57,980 nucleotides of DNA from Oscillospiraceae bacterium. GTDB lineage: Bacteria > Bacillota > Clostridia > Oscillospirales > QAMX01. This document shows positions 15,292-23,812 of this stretch, in pieces. The notes under the pieces were generated by a model. It had not been told where the DNA came from, did not search any database, and worked only from the letters and a program-made list of their open reading frames with translations. The position numbers and the translations under genes are program-made. The stretch's first letter is position 1. Each line of letters opens with the position of its first letter. The DNA lies in the NCBI GenBank assembly GCA_015067715.1, contig SVLY01000011.1:1-57980 (forward strand), read 5' to 3'.

Positions 15292-15364
15292 CTGGGATGG
15301 CAGGACTCGAACCTACGAATGCGGGAGTCAAAGTCCCGTGCCTTACCGACTTGGCGACATCCCA
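15292..15364 (-). tRNA. tRNA-Gln (UUG)
   Basis: A 73-base cloverleaf with acceptor TGGGATG/CATCCCA, anticodon loop CTTTGAC (anticodon TTG) and T-arm GTTCGAGTC. The U1-A72 pair is typical of tRNA-Gln. Confidence 0.95.
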
Positions 15365-15398
15365 ATATCGGTCTCTCTTATTGAATTAATAAGAAAAA

Positions 15399-15473
15399 GG
15401 TGGGTAATCGGATTCGAACCGACGACCCTCAGGGCCACAACCTGATACTCTAACCAACTGAGCTACACCCACC
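15399..15473 (-). tRNA. tRNA-His (GUG)
   Basis: Acceptor GTGGGTG/TACCCAC with the extra G(-1) opposite C73 that marks tRNA-His, and anticodon loop TTGTGGC (anticodon GTG). Confidence 0.94.
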
Positions 15474-15481
15474 ATATGAAA

Positions 15482-15555
15482 TACGCCTGAAGGGATTCGA
15501 ACCCCTGGCCCACTGCTTAGAAGGCAGTTGCTCTGTCCAACTGAGCTACAGGCGC
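15482..15555 (-). tRNA. tRNA-Arg (UCU)
   Basis: A 74-base cloverleaf with acceptor GCGCCTG/CAGGCGT and anticodon loop CTTCTAA (anticodon TCT), reading AGA/AGG codons. Confidence 0.94.
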
Positions 15556-15591
15556 AGACGAGTTTTTCGTCACCCCGGGAAAGCCGGGGTA

Positions 15592-15662
15592 AGCGGGCGA
15601 TGGGAATCGAACCCACGTTACCAGCTTGGAAGGCTGGAGTTCTACCATTGAACCACGCCCGC
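15592..15662 (-). tRNA. tRNA-Gly (UCC)
   Basis: A 71-base cloverleaf with acceptor GCGGGCG/CGCCCGC and anticodon loop CTTCCAA (anticodon TCC). It is the first gene of the cluster after the promoter. Confidence 0.95.
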
Positions 15663-15676
15663 GTGAAAGCTTAAGT

Positions 15677-15705
15677 ATTTTACCATATCCGCCTCCCGTT
15701 GTCAA
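15677..15705 (-). promoter_or_regulatory. Promoter of the five-tRNA operon
   Basis: TTGACA (15700-15705) and TAAAAT (15677-15682) on the minus strand with a 17-base spacer. The tRNA-Gly 5' end lies 15 bases beyond the -10. Confidence 0.85.
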
Positions 15706-15812
15706 GTATTATTTTTAATTTATTTTTTTATAATTTGCTCTTGATTTATTTCCGGTTTTGGTATATCCTATATATGTGTTGAATTACCGTCTGTCAGAAG
15801 GGAGAATGTATT

Positions 15813-16061
15813 ATGTTCAGCGGAGACACGATGAAGTTCAGAATACCCACCGACCACGAGAGTGAGATGAAGCAGATCCTCACCGAGGTCTACAGCGCCC
15901 TTAAAGAAAAGGGCTACGATCCCGTTAGCCAGATCGTGGGATACATTCTCACCGAAGACCCCGGCTATATCACAAACCACAAAAACGCCCGCAGTATGAT
16001 CCGCCACATCGACCGTGACGAGCTTCTGCAGGTGCTCCTGAAGAATTATCTGAACGTCTGA
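15813..16061 (+). CDS. ireB: IreB family regulatory phosphoprotein (UPF0297)
   Basis: An 82-residue protein of the IreB/YrzL family. The sequence 'MKFRIPTDHESEMKQILTEVYSALKEKGYDPVSQIVGYILTEDPGYITNHKNAR' is near-consensus. In Enterococcus, IreB is a substrate of the Ser/Thr kinase IreK and dampens cephalosporin resistance. It usually precedes ruvX (yrrK) and a DUF1292 gene; here it stands alone and is closed by a hairpin terminator, so the usual neighbours have been separated. GGGAGAA lies eight bases ahead of the ATG. Confidence 0.95.
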   Translation: MFSGDTMKFRIPTDHESEMKQILTEVYSALKEKGYDPVSQIVGYILTEDPGYITNHKNARSMIRHIDRDELLQVLLKNYLNV

Positions 16062-16090
16062 GCGAAAAAAATTCAGTTTTTTCCAAAAAG

Positions 16091-16123
16091 GGGCACGTAA
16101 AGGCATTTATGTGCCCTGTTTTT
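16091..16123 (+). terminator. Terminator after ireB
   Basis: GGGCAC and TAAA pair with TTTA and GTGCCC around GGCA, followed by TGTTTTT. It separates ireB from the aldo/keto reductase gene. Confidence 0.8.
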
Positions 16124-16148
16124 ATCTTTAACTCCCGGGAGACCAAAA

Positions 16149-17093
16149 ATGCAGTATCTTGAACTTGGAAAAACCGGAATAAGCGTTTCGAAGATCTGCT
16201 TTGGATCTCTCTCGGTGGGCCCCTGCCAGGCGGACATGGACCCCGAATTGGCCGGAGAGGTCATTGCCCTTGGGCTTTCCCTGGGCATAAACCATATCGA
16301 CACCGCCCAGCTTTACGAGACCTATCCCCACATACGCGCCGCCCTTCGCCGGGCAAACCACCCGGAGGGGGTCGTTATCTCCTCAAAGACCTACGCCTAC
16401 GAGCGGCAGATGGCGCTGGACGCTGTGGACGAGGCAAGGCGGGGGCTGGACCGGGACGTTATAGATATCTTTCTTCTCCACGAGCAGGAGAGTGAGCACA
16501 CCGTCCGGGGACATATGCCGGCGCTCGAGGCGCTTTACGACCTGAAGGCAAAGGGCGTCCTCCGGGCTGTTGGACTCTCCACCCACCGCATCTCCGGCGT
16601 AAAAGCCGCCCAAAAGTTCGGGCTGGACGTTGTTCACCCCCTTTTGAACAAATTCGGCGTTGGCATTGGGGACGGAACGGCAGAGGAAATGGCCGCGGCT
16701 GTGGCATCTGCCGCGGGAGGCGGAGTTGGTGTTTTCGTTATGAAGCCCTTCGGCGGGGGAAATCTGCTTGCCCACACCGAAGAATGCCTTGAATACGCCC
16801 TGAGCCTGCCCTACAGCTTTGCCGTTGGCATGCGAACCGAAGCCGAGGTGAGGGCAAACGTGGCCTTTGCCGAAAACGGAAGCTTTCCCCGGGAGCTGAT
16901 CTCGGCAATTTCCCGGCAGAACCGGCGGCTGATCATCGAGGATCACTGCATTGGCTGCGGCGCCTGCGAAAGGGCGTGCGGCCAGGGGGCGATACGGGTG
17001 GTTTCCGGCAAGGCAGAGTGCGACGGTGACAAATGCATCACCTGCGGCTACTGCGGAAGAGCCTGTCCCGAGACCTGCTTAAAGATAATTTGA
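16149..17093 (+). CDS. Aldo/keto reductase with C-terminal 2[4Fe-4S] ferredoxin domain
   Basis: A 314-residue fusion. The TIM-barrel aldo/keto reductase (about 1-255) has 'HIDTAQLYETY' (Asp and Tyr of the tetrad) and 'VISSKTYAYE' (Lys). The last 55 residues hold two CxxCxxCxxxC clusters, 'CIGCGACERAC' and 'CITCGYCGRACP'. Such proteins are common in Clostridia and presumably couple carbonyl reduction to ferredoxin-type electron flow; the substrate is unknown. The barrel part is shorter than a typical AKR (about 320). A TTGACA promoter for the next gene lies across its stop codon. Confidence 0.9.
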   Translation: MQYLELGKTGISVSKICFGSLSVGPCQADMDPELAGEVIALGLSLGINHIDTAQLYETYPHIRAALRRANHPEGVVISSKTYAYERQMALDAVDEARRGLDRDVIDIFLLHEQESEHTVRGHMPALEALYDLKAKGVLRAVGLSTHRISGVKAAQKFGLDVVHPLLNKFGVGIGDGTAEEMAAAVASAAGGGVGVFVMKPFGGGNLLAHTEECLEYALSLPYSFAVGMRTEAEVRANVAFAENGSFPRELISAISRQNRRLIIEDHCIGCGACERACGQGAIRVVSGKAECDGDKCITCGYCGRACPETCLKII

Positions 17094-17118
17094 CAACCCA
17101 GAGCAAATATGTTACAAT
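17090..17118 (+). promoter_or_regulatory. Promoter of the 98-residue protein gene
   Basis: TTGACA (17090-17095) overlaps the stop codon of the aldo/keto reductase; TACAAT lies at 17113-17118, 17-base spacer. Confidence 0.8.
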
Positions 17119-17148
17119 ATTAGAATAAATAACTCGGAGGTACCAAAA

Positions 17149-17445
17149 ATGGCTGATTCTGAAAGATCCGGGCTGTCCTACAGGGGAAGACCCCTTCTCC
17201 GCAAGGACGATACCCTTTATTACGGCAGAATGTCCGACAAATACATTATCATGCTGCAGATACAAGACAAAAAAGTTGTTTCCGGAGTGGAGACGGCCAC
17301 GAAGGTCTCCGTTTATCTTCAGCAGACCAACGAAAACATCCGTCCCAAGGAGCGCATAGTCAGAAAAACCGAAAAGCCCGGCCTTTACGAGGCATTGGAC
17401 GTTGGCGCAGTCTGGCTCGAGAGAGCTCTTGCCGACAAGATCTGA
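17149..17445 (+). CDS. Small conserved-looking protein of unknown function
   Basis: A 98-residue soluble protein, rich in charged residues, with no signal peptide, membrane segment or cysteine. It begins 'MADSERSGLSYRGRPLLRKDDTLYYG', and 'KYIIMLQIQDKKVVSGVETATKVSVYLQQT' looks like a small beta-sheet. I do not recognise the family. It is a single-gene unit with its own promoter, a good ribosome binding site (CGGAGGT) and a strong terminator, which supports it being a real, separately regulated gene. Confidence 0.75.
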   Translation: MADSERSGLSYRGRPLLRKDDTLYYGRMSDKYIIMLQIQDKKVVSGVETATKVSVYLQQTNENIRPKERIVRKTEKPGLYEALDVGAVWLERALADKI

Positions 17446-17460
17446 CCCCCAAACACCCCA

Positions 17461-17499
17461 TCTGCGCCGCCCGGAAAGCCGGACGGCGCAGATTTTTTT
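17461..17499 (+). terminator. Terminator after the 98-residue protein gene
   Basis: TCTGCGCCG pairs with CGGCGCAGA, with an inner CCGG/CCGG extension, followed by seven T. Confidence 0.9.
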
Positions 17500-17603
17500 A
17501 CCCACGGCCAAAAAGTTTGCCGAATACTGACACAATTGATACAATTTTGATGCATCGCCGTGGTATCATTCTGTCACAGACTTCAAGGGAGGTCAAAAAA
17601 CCC

Positions 17604-19508
17604 ATGTTCAAAGCCAAAAGATTCATCGCCGGGCTTCTTGCCGCGATAGTTATATTGTCCGCCGTTCCCCTTTCCGCCTTTGCCCTTTCAACGGGCACCG
17701 TCACCGGAAGCTACGTTTACATCCGCTCCGGCCCGGGCACGGGCTATTCCGTTTTGGGTGGCTGTCTCAAGGGGGCTTCCGTTACCGTGCTGGGCGAGGA
17801 AAACGGCTGGTACAAGGTGAAAAGCAACAATATCGAGGGCTATATGTCCGGAAGCTACGTTCAGCTTTCCGGCACCGCCACCTACGGCACGGTTACCGGA
17901 AGCGTGGTCAACCTGAGAAAATCCCCCTCCACCTCCTCCGCCATCATCTCCGTCGTCACCGCCGGAACACAGCTTTCCGTTCTCGGCAAGGAAGACGGCT
18001 GGTACAAGGTCGCCTACAACGAGACCGAGGCCTATATCAGCGCGGATTATCTCTCGGTCTCCTCTTCTTCCGGGGATAATTCCTCCTCTTCGGACAATTC
18101 CGGCTCTGCCGTCACAATTTCCGGCACGGGCAAGGTCAACTACGCCGTTGTCAACCTTCGCTCCGGCCCCGGCACGACCTATTCCATCGTCGCCGTGCTC
18201 CTTGAAGGCCGGGAGCTTAAGGTCACCGCCGAGGTAAACGGCTGGTACCGCGTGGACTACAACGGGGACGAGGCCTATATCTCAAAAGAGCTTCTCACCG
18301 TCTCCACCGACACAATTCTCCCCTCCGGCACCATTAACGTCTCCGGCACGGGCACCGTCACCGGCGCGGTGGTCAACATTCGCTCGGGCCCCGGCACGAA
18401 CTATTCCGTTATCGGCCAGGTCACCGCAGACCAGACCTATCAGGTGAGCGGCGAGACAAACGGCTGGTATAAGATCAGCTACAACGGCGTGGAGGCCTAT
18501 ATCAGCGCCTCTTACATGAAGGTAAGCGCCTCCTCCGACAAGGTCACCGTTGGCACCGTTACCGGAAGCGTGGTCAACATCCGCTCCGGCGCCGGCACTG
18601 AGCACGACGTTATCGGCCAGGCTCAGTACGGCGACACCTTTACCGTTATCTCAAAATCCGGCGCATGGTTCTACGTCAGCGATTCCGCAGGCCGGAAGGG
18701 CTATATCTCCGCATCCTACCTCACCACCTCCGTCTACGAAAAGGGAAGCCAGGACTCCGACGACGAAGAGGTTCCCGACTACGCCGTTTCCGAGATGAAC
18801 AGCTCCGGTATGTGCGTTGTGGACAGCGTTAACGTCAGAAAGCATCCCACCACGGGCTCTTCCATTATCGGCTCCCTCTCCTACGGGGACAAGACCCCCG
18901 TCACCGGCTATTCCTCCGGCTGGTACCGCATTACCCTCGGCGACAAGACGGGCTTTGTTAACGGAAACTACTTCCTCGTCACCGAAGACGGCAATACCGG
19001 CGATTCCGGCAGCACCGGCGACTCCGGCAGCTCCGGCGACTCCGGCAGCTCCGGCGACACCGGCAACTCCGGCGACACCGGCAACTCCGGCGACACGGGC
19101 GACAGCGGAGACGTCGGCGCCATTCCCGAGGATTTCGACGCCGAGCTTGCGGCAGAGATCGTGAACTACGCAATGACCTTCCTGGGTGTCCCCTACGTTT
19201 ACGGCGGCTCGTCCCCCTCTTCGGGCTTTGACTGCTCCGGACTCACCCAGTACGTTTACAACCACTTTGGCTACAGCATCTGCCGCACCACCCAGTACAA
19301 AGAAGGCACTCCCGTTGAACGGGAAGAGCTTTTGCCCGGCGATCTGGTGTTCTTCAACACCACGGGCTACGGCATCGGCCACGTTGGAATGTACATCGGC
19401 AACAACCAGTTCATCCACGCGCCCTCCCCCGGCAAAACGGTCTGCATAACCCGCATGGACTCTGACTATTACAAGACCAGATTCGTCTGCGCCGTGCGTA
19501 TAATCTGA
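17604..19508 (+). CDS. Secreted SH3b-repeat NlpC/P60 cell-wall hydrolase
   Basis: A 634-residue secreted peptidoglycan endopeptidase. A signal peptide (about 1-28, ending near 'SAFALS') is followed by six bacterial SH3 repeats, most carrying 'VNIRSGPGTxYSVIG...NGWYKI'-type sequence. Next comes a low-complexity Gly/Asp/Ser/Thr/Asn linker (about 469-505), then the NlpC/P60 domain with catalytic Cys544 in 'FDCSGLTQYVY', His593 in 'GHVGMYI', and a third polar residue near 'FIHAP'. SH3b domains bind the wall and NlpC/P60 cleaves stem-peptide bonds (usually gamma-D-Glu to diamino acid). The ATG at 17604 is preceded by GGGAGGTC; the earlier open frame lacks signal-peptide character. Confidence 0.93.
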   Translation: MFKAKRFIAGLLAAIVILSAVPLSAFALSTGTVTGSYVYIRSGPGTGYSVLGGCLKGASVTVLGEENGWYKVKSNNIEGYMSGSYVQLSGTATYGTVTGSVVNLRKSPSTSSAIISVVTAGTQLSVLGKEDGWYKVAYNETEAYISADYLSVSSSSGDNSSSSDNSGSAVTISGTGKVNYAVVNLRSGPGTTYSIVAVLLEGRELKVTAEVNGWYRVDYNGDEAYISKELLTVSTDTILPSGTINVSGTGTVTGAVVNIRSGPGTNYSVIGQVTADQTYQVSGETNGWYKISYNGVEAYISASYMKVSASSDKVTVGTVTGSVVNIRSGAGTEHDVIGQAQYGDTFTVISKSGAWFYVSDSAGRKGYISASYLTTSVYEKGSQDSDDEEVPDYAVSEMNSSGMCVVDSVNVRKHPTTGSSIIGSLSYGDKTPVTGYSSGWYRITLGDKTGFVNGNYFLVTEDGNTGDSGSTGDSGSSGDSGSSGDTGNSGDTGNSGDTGDSGDVGAIPEDFDAELAAEIVNYAMTFLGVPYVYGGSSPSSGFDCSGLTQYVYNHFGYSICRTTQYKEGTPVEREELLPGDLVFFNTTGYGIGHVGMYIGNNQFIHAPSPGKTVCITRMDSDYYKTRFVCAVRII

Positions 19509-19545
19509 GAAAAACCAGCCCTCCATTATTCCATAAATATAAATT

Positions 19546-19595
19546 ACCGGCGGTCGGTGAGATGACATTTGTTTGCCTCCTCACCGACCGCCGGT
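19546..19595. terminator. Bidirectional terminator-like hairpin
   Basis: A 16-bp perfect stem (19546-19561 with 19580-19595) and an 18-base loop between the convergent NlpC/P60 and S51 peptidase genes. The T tract is weak on both strands. Confidence 0.65.
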
Positions 19596-19610
19596 TCGTA
19601 CGTTTTGTTT

Positions 19611-20306
19611 TCAGTTAAGGGTCTCTCCGTCCACTATTGACATTTTGAAATTATTCTCCCTGTCCAAAAGCCAGACCGTTCCGCCCTTTACCCCGGTCAC
19701 GGGGAAATATTTTCCGTCCACGTAGCACAATGCCGCGCCGTTTTCGCAGGCGATGCCGGAATAGGCTCTGCGGCGGACGGCGGGAATGAAGCTCTGCCAG
19801 CCCAGACTCTCGAAATGGGGGCAGTTGCAATAGGGCAAAAGTCCAACGCACTCCACGAACATAAACGACCCGTTTTCGCCGCAATCGTCGTAGCCCTCGT
19901 CGAACCAGCACATTGCCCCGGAGCTCACGCCGGAAAGCACCTTGCCCTGAACGAAGGCCTCTCTGAGAGCCTCTGCGGCGCCGGTTTCGTTCCAGACCTT
20001 CATGAGAAACTCAAGGTTTCCCCCTCCGGCAAAAATTATGTCTGCGGAGAGTATCTCATTTTTCACTTCTTCGGGGCTGAGACCCGCCGTGGTGAGCGTG
20101 AGGGTCTTGAACGAGGAACAACCAAGGCCCATAAATATCTGCTCAAGAGTTGCCTCTCCGTCCGTATGGTCATGTCCCGCCGTTGGCAGGCTGAGCACGG
20201 AGGGCGCATTTTTCTCTGCAAGCTCAACTATTTTTTTGAAGACCGGAAGCATTTCCCCGTCCTCAAAGCCGCCGCCCCCAAGGGCAACGATGCGACGTTT
20301 ATCCAT
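19611..20306 (-). CDS. Peptidase S51 family protein (peptidase E-like)
   Basis: A 231-residue member of the S51/class I glutamine-amidotransferase-like fold. Visible are 'VALGGGG' at the start, 'FAGGGNLEFL' near 92-101, and the nucleophile elbow 'GVSSGAMCW' (Ser128 in G-x-S-x-G). Peptidase E cleaves Asp-X dipeptides; cyanophycinase is a relative, but this length and sequence fit the small PepE-like group. It is probably cytoplasmic. I started at ATG 20306, preceded by AGGGAGA. It is the only gene of its unit, downstream of two lipoprotein genes. Confidence 0.85.
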   Translation of the reverse strand: MDKRRIVALGGGGFEDGEMLPVFKKIVELAEKNAPSVLSLPTAGHDHTDGEATLEQIFMGLGCSSFKTLTLTTAGLSPEEVKNEILSADIIFAGGGNLEFLMKVWNETGAAEALREAFVQGKVLSGVSSGAMCWFDEGYDDCGENGSFMFVECVGLLPYCNCPHFESLGWQSFIPAVRRRAYSGIACENGAALCYVDGKYFPVTGVKGGTVWLLDRENNFKMSIVDGETLN

Positions 20307-20351
20307 AATACCGTTTTTCTCCCTGATCTGCAGTTTGAACAAATATTACCA

Positions 20352-20382
20352 CAGCGGAACGGTTTTGTCAACCGTTCCGCTG
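20352..20382 (-). terminator. Terminator-like hairpin after the lipoprotein pair
   Basis: CAGCGGAACGGTT pairs with AACCGTTCCGCTG around five bases. It lies between the lipoprotein stop and the S51 peptidase gene on the same strand. The following T tract is poor, so termination may be partial. Confidence 0.55.
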
Positions 20383-20404
20383 TTTCTCATAGCCCTCTCA
20401 GGTT

Positions 20405-21757
20405 TCATTCCGGACGGACGAACGTTCCCGTTTCCCCGTCGTAATACCAGGGACTGTCCACCGTTCCGTCAAACATATCGGATTTTTCCACGTAAACAAG
20501 ACGCGCCGCCTTTTGATAAAGCACCTTTTTGCCGTTCTCCGTTGCTTCGTACTGCGCATCCTCGTAGGTCTCTCCGTCGTTGTAATATTTGTATATCACG
20601 CCGTTTTCGCTCTCCATGACCGTTTCTGCAAGCCAATAGGTACCGTTCTCAAAATAACGGGATATATCAACCTTGCTTCCGTCACTCATCCGGCGAAAAA
20701 CGAACTTTCTCTGCGAAGACCCGACAGCAGGACTGTATGTGTCACCCTCGTAATAGAGTGAAAACATTCCGACCGTTGTGCAATTCATGACCTCTTCCGG
20801 ATCAAGCTTTTCACCCGTGGTCATGCTGAGATAACAAGGGTCCGGATACCCGGGAATGTAGATCGCCCCCGTCACAGGATAGATCCCCTCAATATACGAT
20901 CCGGAGACTTTTCCTGCCGCCATGGCTTCGGTAAAGATCGCCGCACAATCCGTCTCAACGCACTCTCCCGTTTCAAGATCCAGACAGTAACCAAAGCGCC
21001 GGTCGTATTCCACGCCGATATGGGTATCGGTGACCTCAGTTATGTATATATTCAAAGAAAGGCCGTCGGCAGTCATAAAGTGCCCCAGCGTTGTGAACTC
21101 TTTTGTTTCAAGATCGTAACATACGATCCAGCTGTTCCTTTTTACTCCCGGCTCATAGTCTGCAGAGTCGAAGATAACTGTATAGACCTTACCGTCTTTG
21201 GCATGGGTCTGCGCAAAAGCCAGAGAAGGACTTTCCGCAGGCTGACCGTCCTCCCGGACGAGAGATTTCATGCTGAAGCTTTTGGTATCCATCAGAGTTC
21301 CGTCCAGGGAAAAATAGAAAAATGTATACTGGTGTATCTCCGAAGGACCGTAGTTCTTAAAACCCGTGTGTCCGATAACAATCATGTCTTCGTGGATATT
21401 CCAATACGATGAACCGGGAACATAGTCGGCAATATTTGCAAAGCACTCCTCAGTATCGTGGGTACAGGCCGGGTCCATGCACGCAGGCAGGATCACCTTG
21501 GATCTTTCGTCAAAAATATACATTAAAAAATTACTTCCCCACTCGTCCACAGGGAAGTCTTCTCCGTGGTAATCGTAACTGCTCATGGCGCCATACGCCC
21601 CACCCTTCACAGGCCTGTACTGCCCCTGGGAAAGTGTCATATGGTCAAGCAAAAGCCCGGGAATGGCATCGTATTCATAATTCTCTTCCCCGCCCCCACA
21701 CGCCGCAAGGGACATCAGCATAAGCACGGCGGCCAAAAGACAAACAAACTTTTTCAT
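20405..21757 (-). CDS. Lipoprotein, paralog 2 of a tandem pair
   Basis: A 450-residue predicted lipoprotein with lipobox 'SLAAC' (Cys at about 19). It has no family I recognise; the long alternating beta-type sequence suggests a propeller-like or beta-sandwich fold. A Cys/His motif 'CMDPACTHDTEECF' sits near residues 97-110. It is clearly homologous to the gene just upstream (21779-23143), sharing 'THIGVEYDRRFGYC' and 'ETDC', while the last 34 residues are nearly identical. Spacing between the two is 21 bases, so they are co-transcribed. Confidence 0.75.
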   Translation of the reverse strand: MKKFVCLLAAVLMLMSLAACGGGEENYEYDAIPGLLLDHMTLSQGQYRPVKGGAYGAMSSYDYHGEDFPVDEWGSNFLMYIFDERSKVILPACMDPACTHDTEECFANIADYVPGSSYWNIHEDMIVIGHTGFKNYGPSEIHQYTFFYFSLDGTLMDTKSFSMKSLVREDGQPAESPSLAFAQTHAKDGKVYTVIFDSADYEPGVKRNSWIVCYDLETKEFTTLGHFMTADGLSLNIYITEVTDTHIGVEYDRRFGYCLDLETGECVETDCAAIFTEAMAAGKVSGSYIEGIYPVTGAIYIPGYPDPCYLSMTTGEKLDPEEVMNCTTVGMFSLYYEGDTYSPAVGSSQRKFVFRRMSDGSKVDISRYFENGTYWLAETVMESENGVIYKYYNDGETYEDAQYEATENGKKVLYQKAARLVYVEKSDMFDGTVDSPWYYDGETGTFVRPE

Positions 21758-21778
21758 AATCTGTCCCCCTTTCAGGTT

Positions 21779-23143
21779 TCATTCCGGACGGACGAACGTT
21801 CCCGTTTCTCCGTCGTAATACCAGGGGCTGTCCACAGTTCCGTCAAACATATCGGATTTTTCCACGTAAACAAGACTTGCCGCCTTTTGGCACAAAACGT
21901 CCCGTCCGTTTATCTCTTTTATGATCTGCTCATCCTCGTAGGTCTCTCCGACCTTATAATACTGGTAGATAACACCCTTTTCACTTTCGAGCATCACGCT
22001 GTTGAGGCTGTAGGCACCGTCTTCAAAGATACGGGATATCAATATCGGCTCTTCATCCTCCGCACGCTGATAGGCCCACAGTTTTTCGTGATTTGGACTC
22101 ATCACATCGTAATAAAGCTCACCTTCGTAATAGAGTGAACCTATGGTGGTATACGAACTGCTCTCAACCTCCGAGACTTCAACCGCTTTGCCTGTATCCA
22201 TGCTTATGAAGGTAGATTTCGGGAAACCGTTGGACTTGATGAGCCCTTTTATCGGAAGAATCAAACCGATGTTACCGTCTGACGGAGCCTCTCCGGCAGA
22301 CTGAGCCTTTGTGAATATCTCTGTACAGTCTGTTTCAACGTACTCGCCCGTTGTGCGGTCAATGCAATACCCAAATCTTCTGTCATACTCCACGCCTATG
22401 TGGGTTTCAGTAAATTCACATATATTGACAAAGCTCGCATACATATCCGGCACAAGATAATTGCACACAGTCCGGAACTGCCTTGTGGAAAGGTCGTATT
22501 CAATCAACCATCGGTTACACCCGCCGTCTCGGTTCCGAATGTCGCCGGCATCTGCCAGATCCAAATAGACCCTTTCCCCGTCGGTTGCATACGACGTGAT
22601 CACACCCGGGCTTTTTATCAGCTCCCCATCTGCTCTCACAAGCGCAGTGAGGTCGTAGCTGACAGAGTCAAGCAAAGTACCGTCAAAAGAAAAATAGTAA
22701 GCGTTGGCTGTGTAAGGCGTTTGTTCTCCCGCATGCTCCCGACTGAATGAGCTGGACACAACGACAATGGAATCCTCCGAAACGTTCCAATAACACGTGA
22801 AGGCCCCCAACATCGCCTTTGCAAAACAGCTATTATCTTCATGGAGGCAGGTCACGTCACCGCAAACAGGAAATAAGACTTTCGTTTCCTCATCAAAAAG
22901 AACAAACAGCACTTCTCCTCCCCAGCTGTCACGGGGAATGTCCTCACCGAGAAAGTCGTTTTGAAGCATCATTCCAAATGACCCACCCTTTATGGGTCTG
23001 CTCTTTAAGCCGCGAAGATCATAAAAATCAAGTCGTATCCCGGGAATACGGTCGTATTTATACTGTACCCGCCCGGTTCCGCAGGAGGTCAGGAGGCCCA
23101 GGAGCAAACAAATACAAATTAATGTAAATATCCGTTTTTTCAT
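21779..23143 (-). CDS. Lipoprotein, paralog 1 of a tandem pair
   Basis: A 454-residue predicted lipoprotein (lipobox 'LLTSC', Cys at about 21 from the chosen ATG at 23143). It shares the whole architecture of the next gene, including 'CGDVTCLHEDNSCF', which aligns with the Cys/His motif there, and an almost identical C-terminus 'MFDGTVDSPWYYDGETGTF'. Function unknown; a surface-exposed binding or sensing role is inference. It is the first gene of the pair, behind a good promoter at 23185-23213. Confidence 0.75.
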   Translation of the reverse strand: MKKRIFTLICICLLLGLLTSCGTGRVQYKYDRIPGIRLDFYDLRGLKSRPIKGGSFGMMLQNDFLGEDIPRDSWGGEVLFVLFDEETKVLFPVCGDVTCLHEDNSCFAKAMLGAFTCYWNVSEDSIVVVSSSFSREHAGEQTPYTANAYYFSFDGTLLDSVSYDLTALVRADGELIKSPGVITSYATDGERVYLDLADAGDIRNRDGGCNRWLIEYDLSTRQFRTVCNYLVPDMYASFVNICEFTETHIGVEYDRRFGYCIDRTTGEYVETDCTEIFTKAQSAGEAPSDGNIGLILPIKGLIKSNGFPKSTFISMDTGKAVEVSEVESSSYTTIGSLYYEGELYYDVMSPNHEKLWAYQRAEDEEPILISRIFEDGAYSLNSVMLESEKGVIYQYYKVGETYEDEQIIKEINGRDVLCQKAASLVYVEKSDMFDGTVDSPWYYDGETGTFVRPE

Positions 23144-23184
23144 CAACAGTTTCAACCTTTCCGCCGCAGCTTTTCTTTATTATT

Positions 23185-23213
23185 ATATTACCATACAGCA
23201 AGGCTTCTGTCAA
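23185..23213 (-). promoter_or_regulatory. Promoter of the lipoprotein pair
   Basis: TTGACA (23208-23213) and TAATAT (23185-23190) on the minus strand, 17-base spacer. Confidence 0.8.
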
Positions 23214-23563
23214 CACTTTCCGGAATTTTTCCGCCGTTTCACAAAAAAAAATAACACAGTCACACCGTGTATCCGTCGAATGTTTTTGACGGTTCTCACC
23301 CTTTTAGGCGTATTTCCGCTTCTCCCAAAGCCGGTATTATTATTCCGCAGGAATGTACTCTTCCCGGTTTTCCGTTGTAACTTGCGTTAGTCCGGTTTTT
23401 CGAACTTTTCAGTCCAAAGTGAGCTCCAGTATTCTCCGGGGCATATTGCACAAACAGGCATATAGCTTATTTTTGCAATTTCGCCCCATGATTTCCTGAC
23501 GCTAAAATGATATAATTAATATACAGACAATTTTGTCGTATATTTCCTCAAAGGAGAGTCCCC
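23214..23563. other. Intergenic region between divergent units
   Basis: About 350 bases with no gene I can support. A TATAAT hexamer at about 23511-23516 lies 50 bases ahead of the small-protein gene and is the likely -10 of the plus-strand unit, but its -35 is poor. There are no strong hairpins or repeats. Confidence 0.5.
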
Positions 23564-23812
23564 ATGAAAAGAGTCAAAGCCGCCTGCATCTACCAGACAC
23601 TGGTGTTTTCCCAAAAGCCGGAGCTCGGTCTTTCCGCCGAGGCCGCTCTTGAGATCAACAAAACTGAGCTCGAACGCTATAAAAAGTCACTTGAGCGCAC
23701 CCGAACCAGATACCTTATAACCGACGTCTCCGAGGAGGCTGACGGCTCCCTCACCGTTCGCGTCCGCAAGCAGTACAGCGATCGCGCCGAGGTGGAAGAG
23801 TATTTCAAATGA
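23564..23812 (+). CDS. Small protein of unknown function, partner of Veg-like protein
   Basis: An 82-residue, highly charged soluble protein. Residues 25-50 look like a single amphipathic helix ('EAALEINKTELERYKKSLERTRTRY'), followed by a short beta hairpin ending 'VRVRKQYSDRAEVEEYFK'. No family recognised. AAAGGAGAG precedes the ATG. Its stop overlaps the start of the next gene by four bases (ATGA), so the two are translationally coupled and probably functionally linked. Confidence 0.8.
   Translation: MKRVKAACIYQTLVFSQKPELGLSAEAALEINKTELERYKKSLERTRTRYLITDVSEEADGSLTVRVRKQYSDRAEVEEYFK

Noticed and set aside
14979-15705. Short minus-strand open frames across the tRNA cluster
   Set aside because: They translate tRNA sequence (for example the typical 'GCSSVGQS' and 'VAQLDRATAF' artefacts).
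18990-19110. Tandem 12-18-base repeats that look like a CRISPR or minisatellite
   Set aside because: They encode the Gly-Asp-Ser/Thr/Asn linker of the NlpC/P60 protein in frame; there are no spacers.
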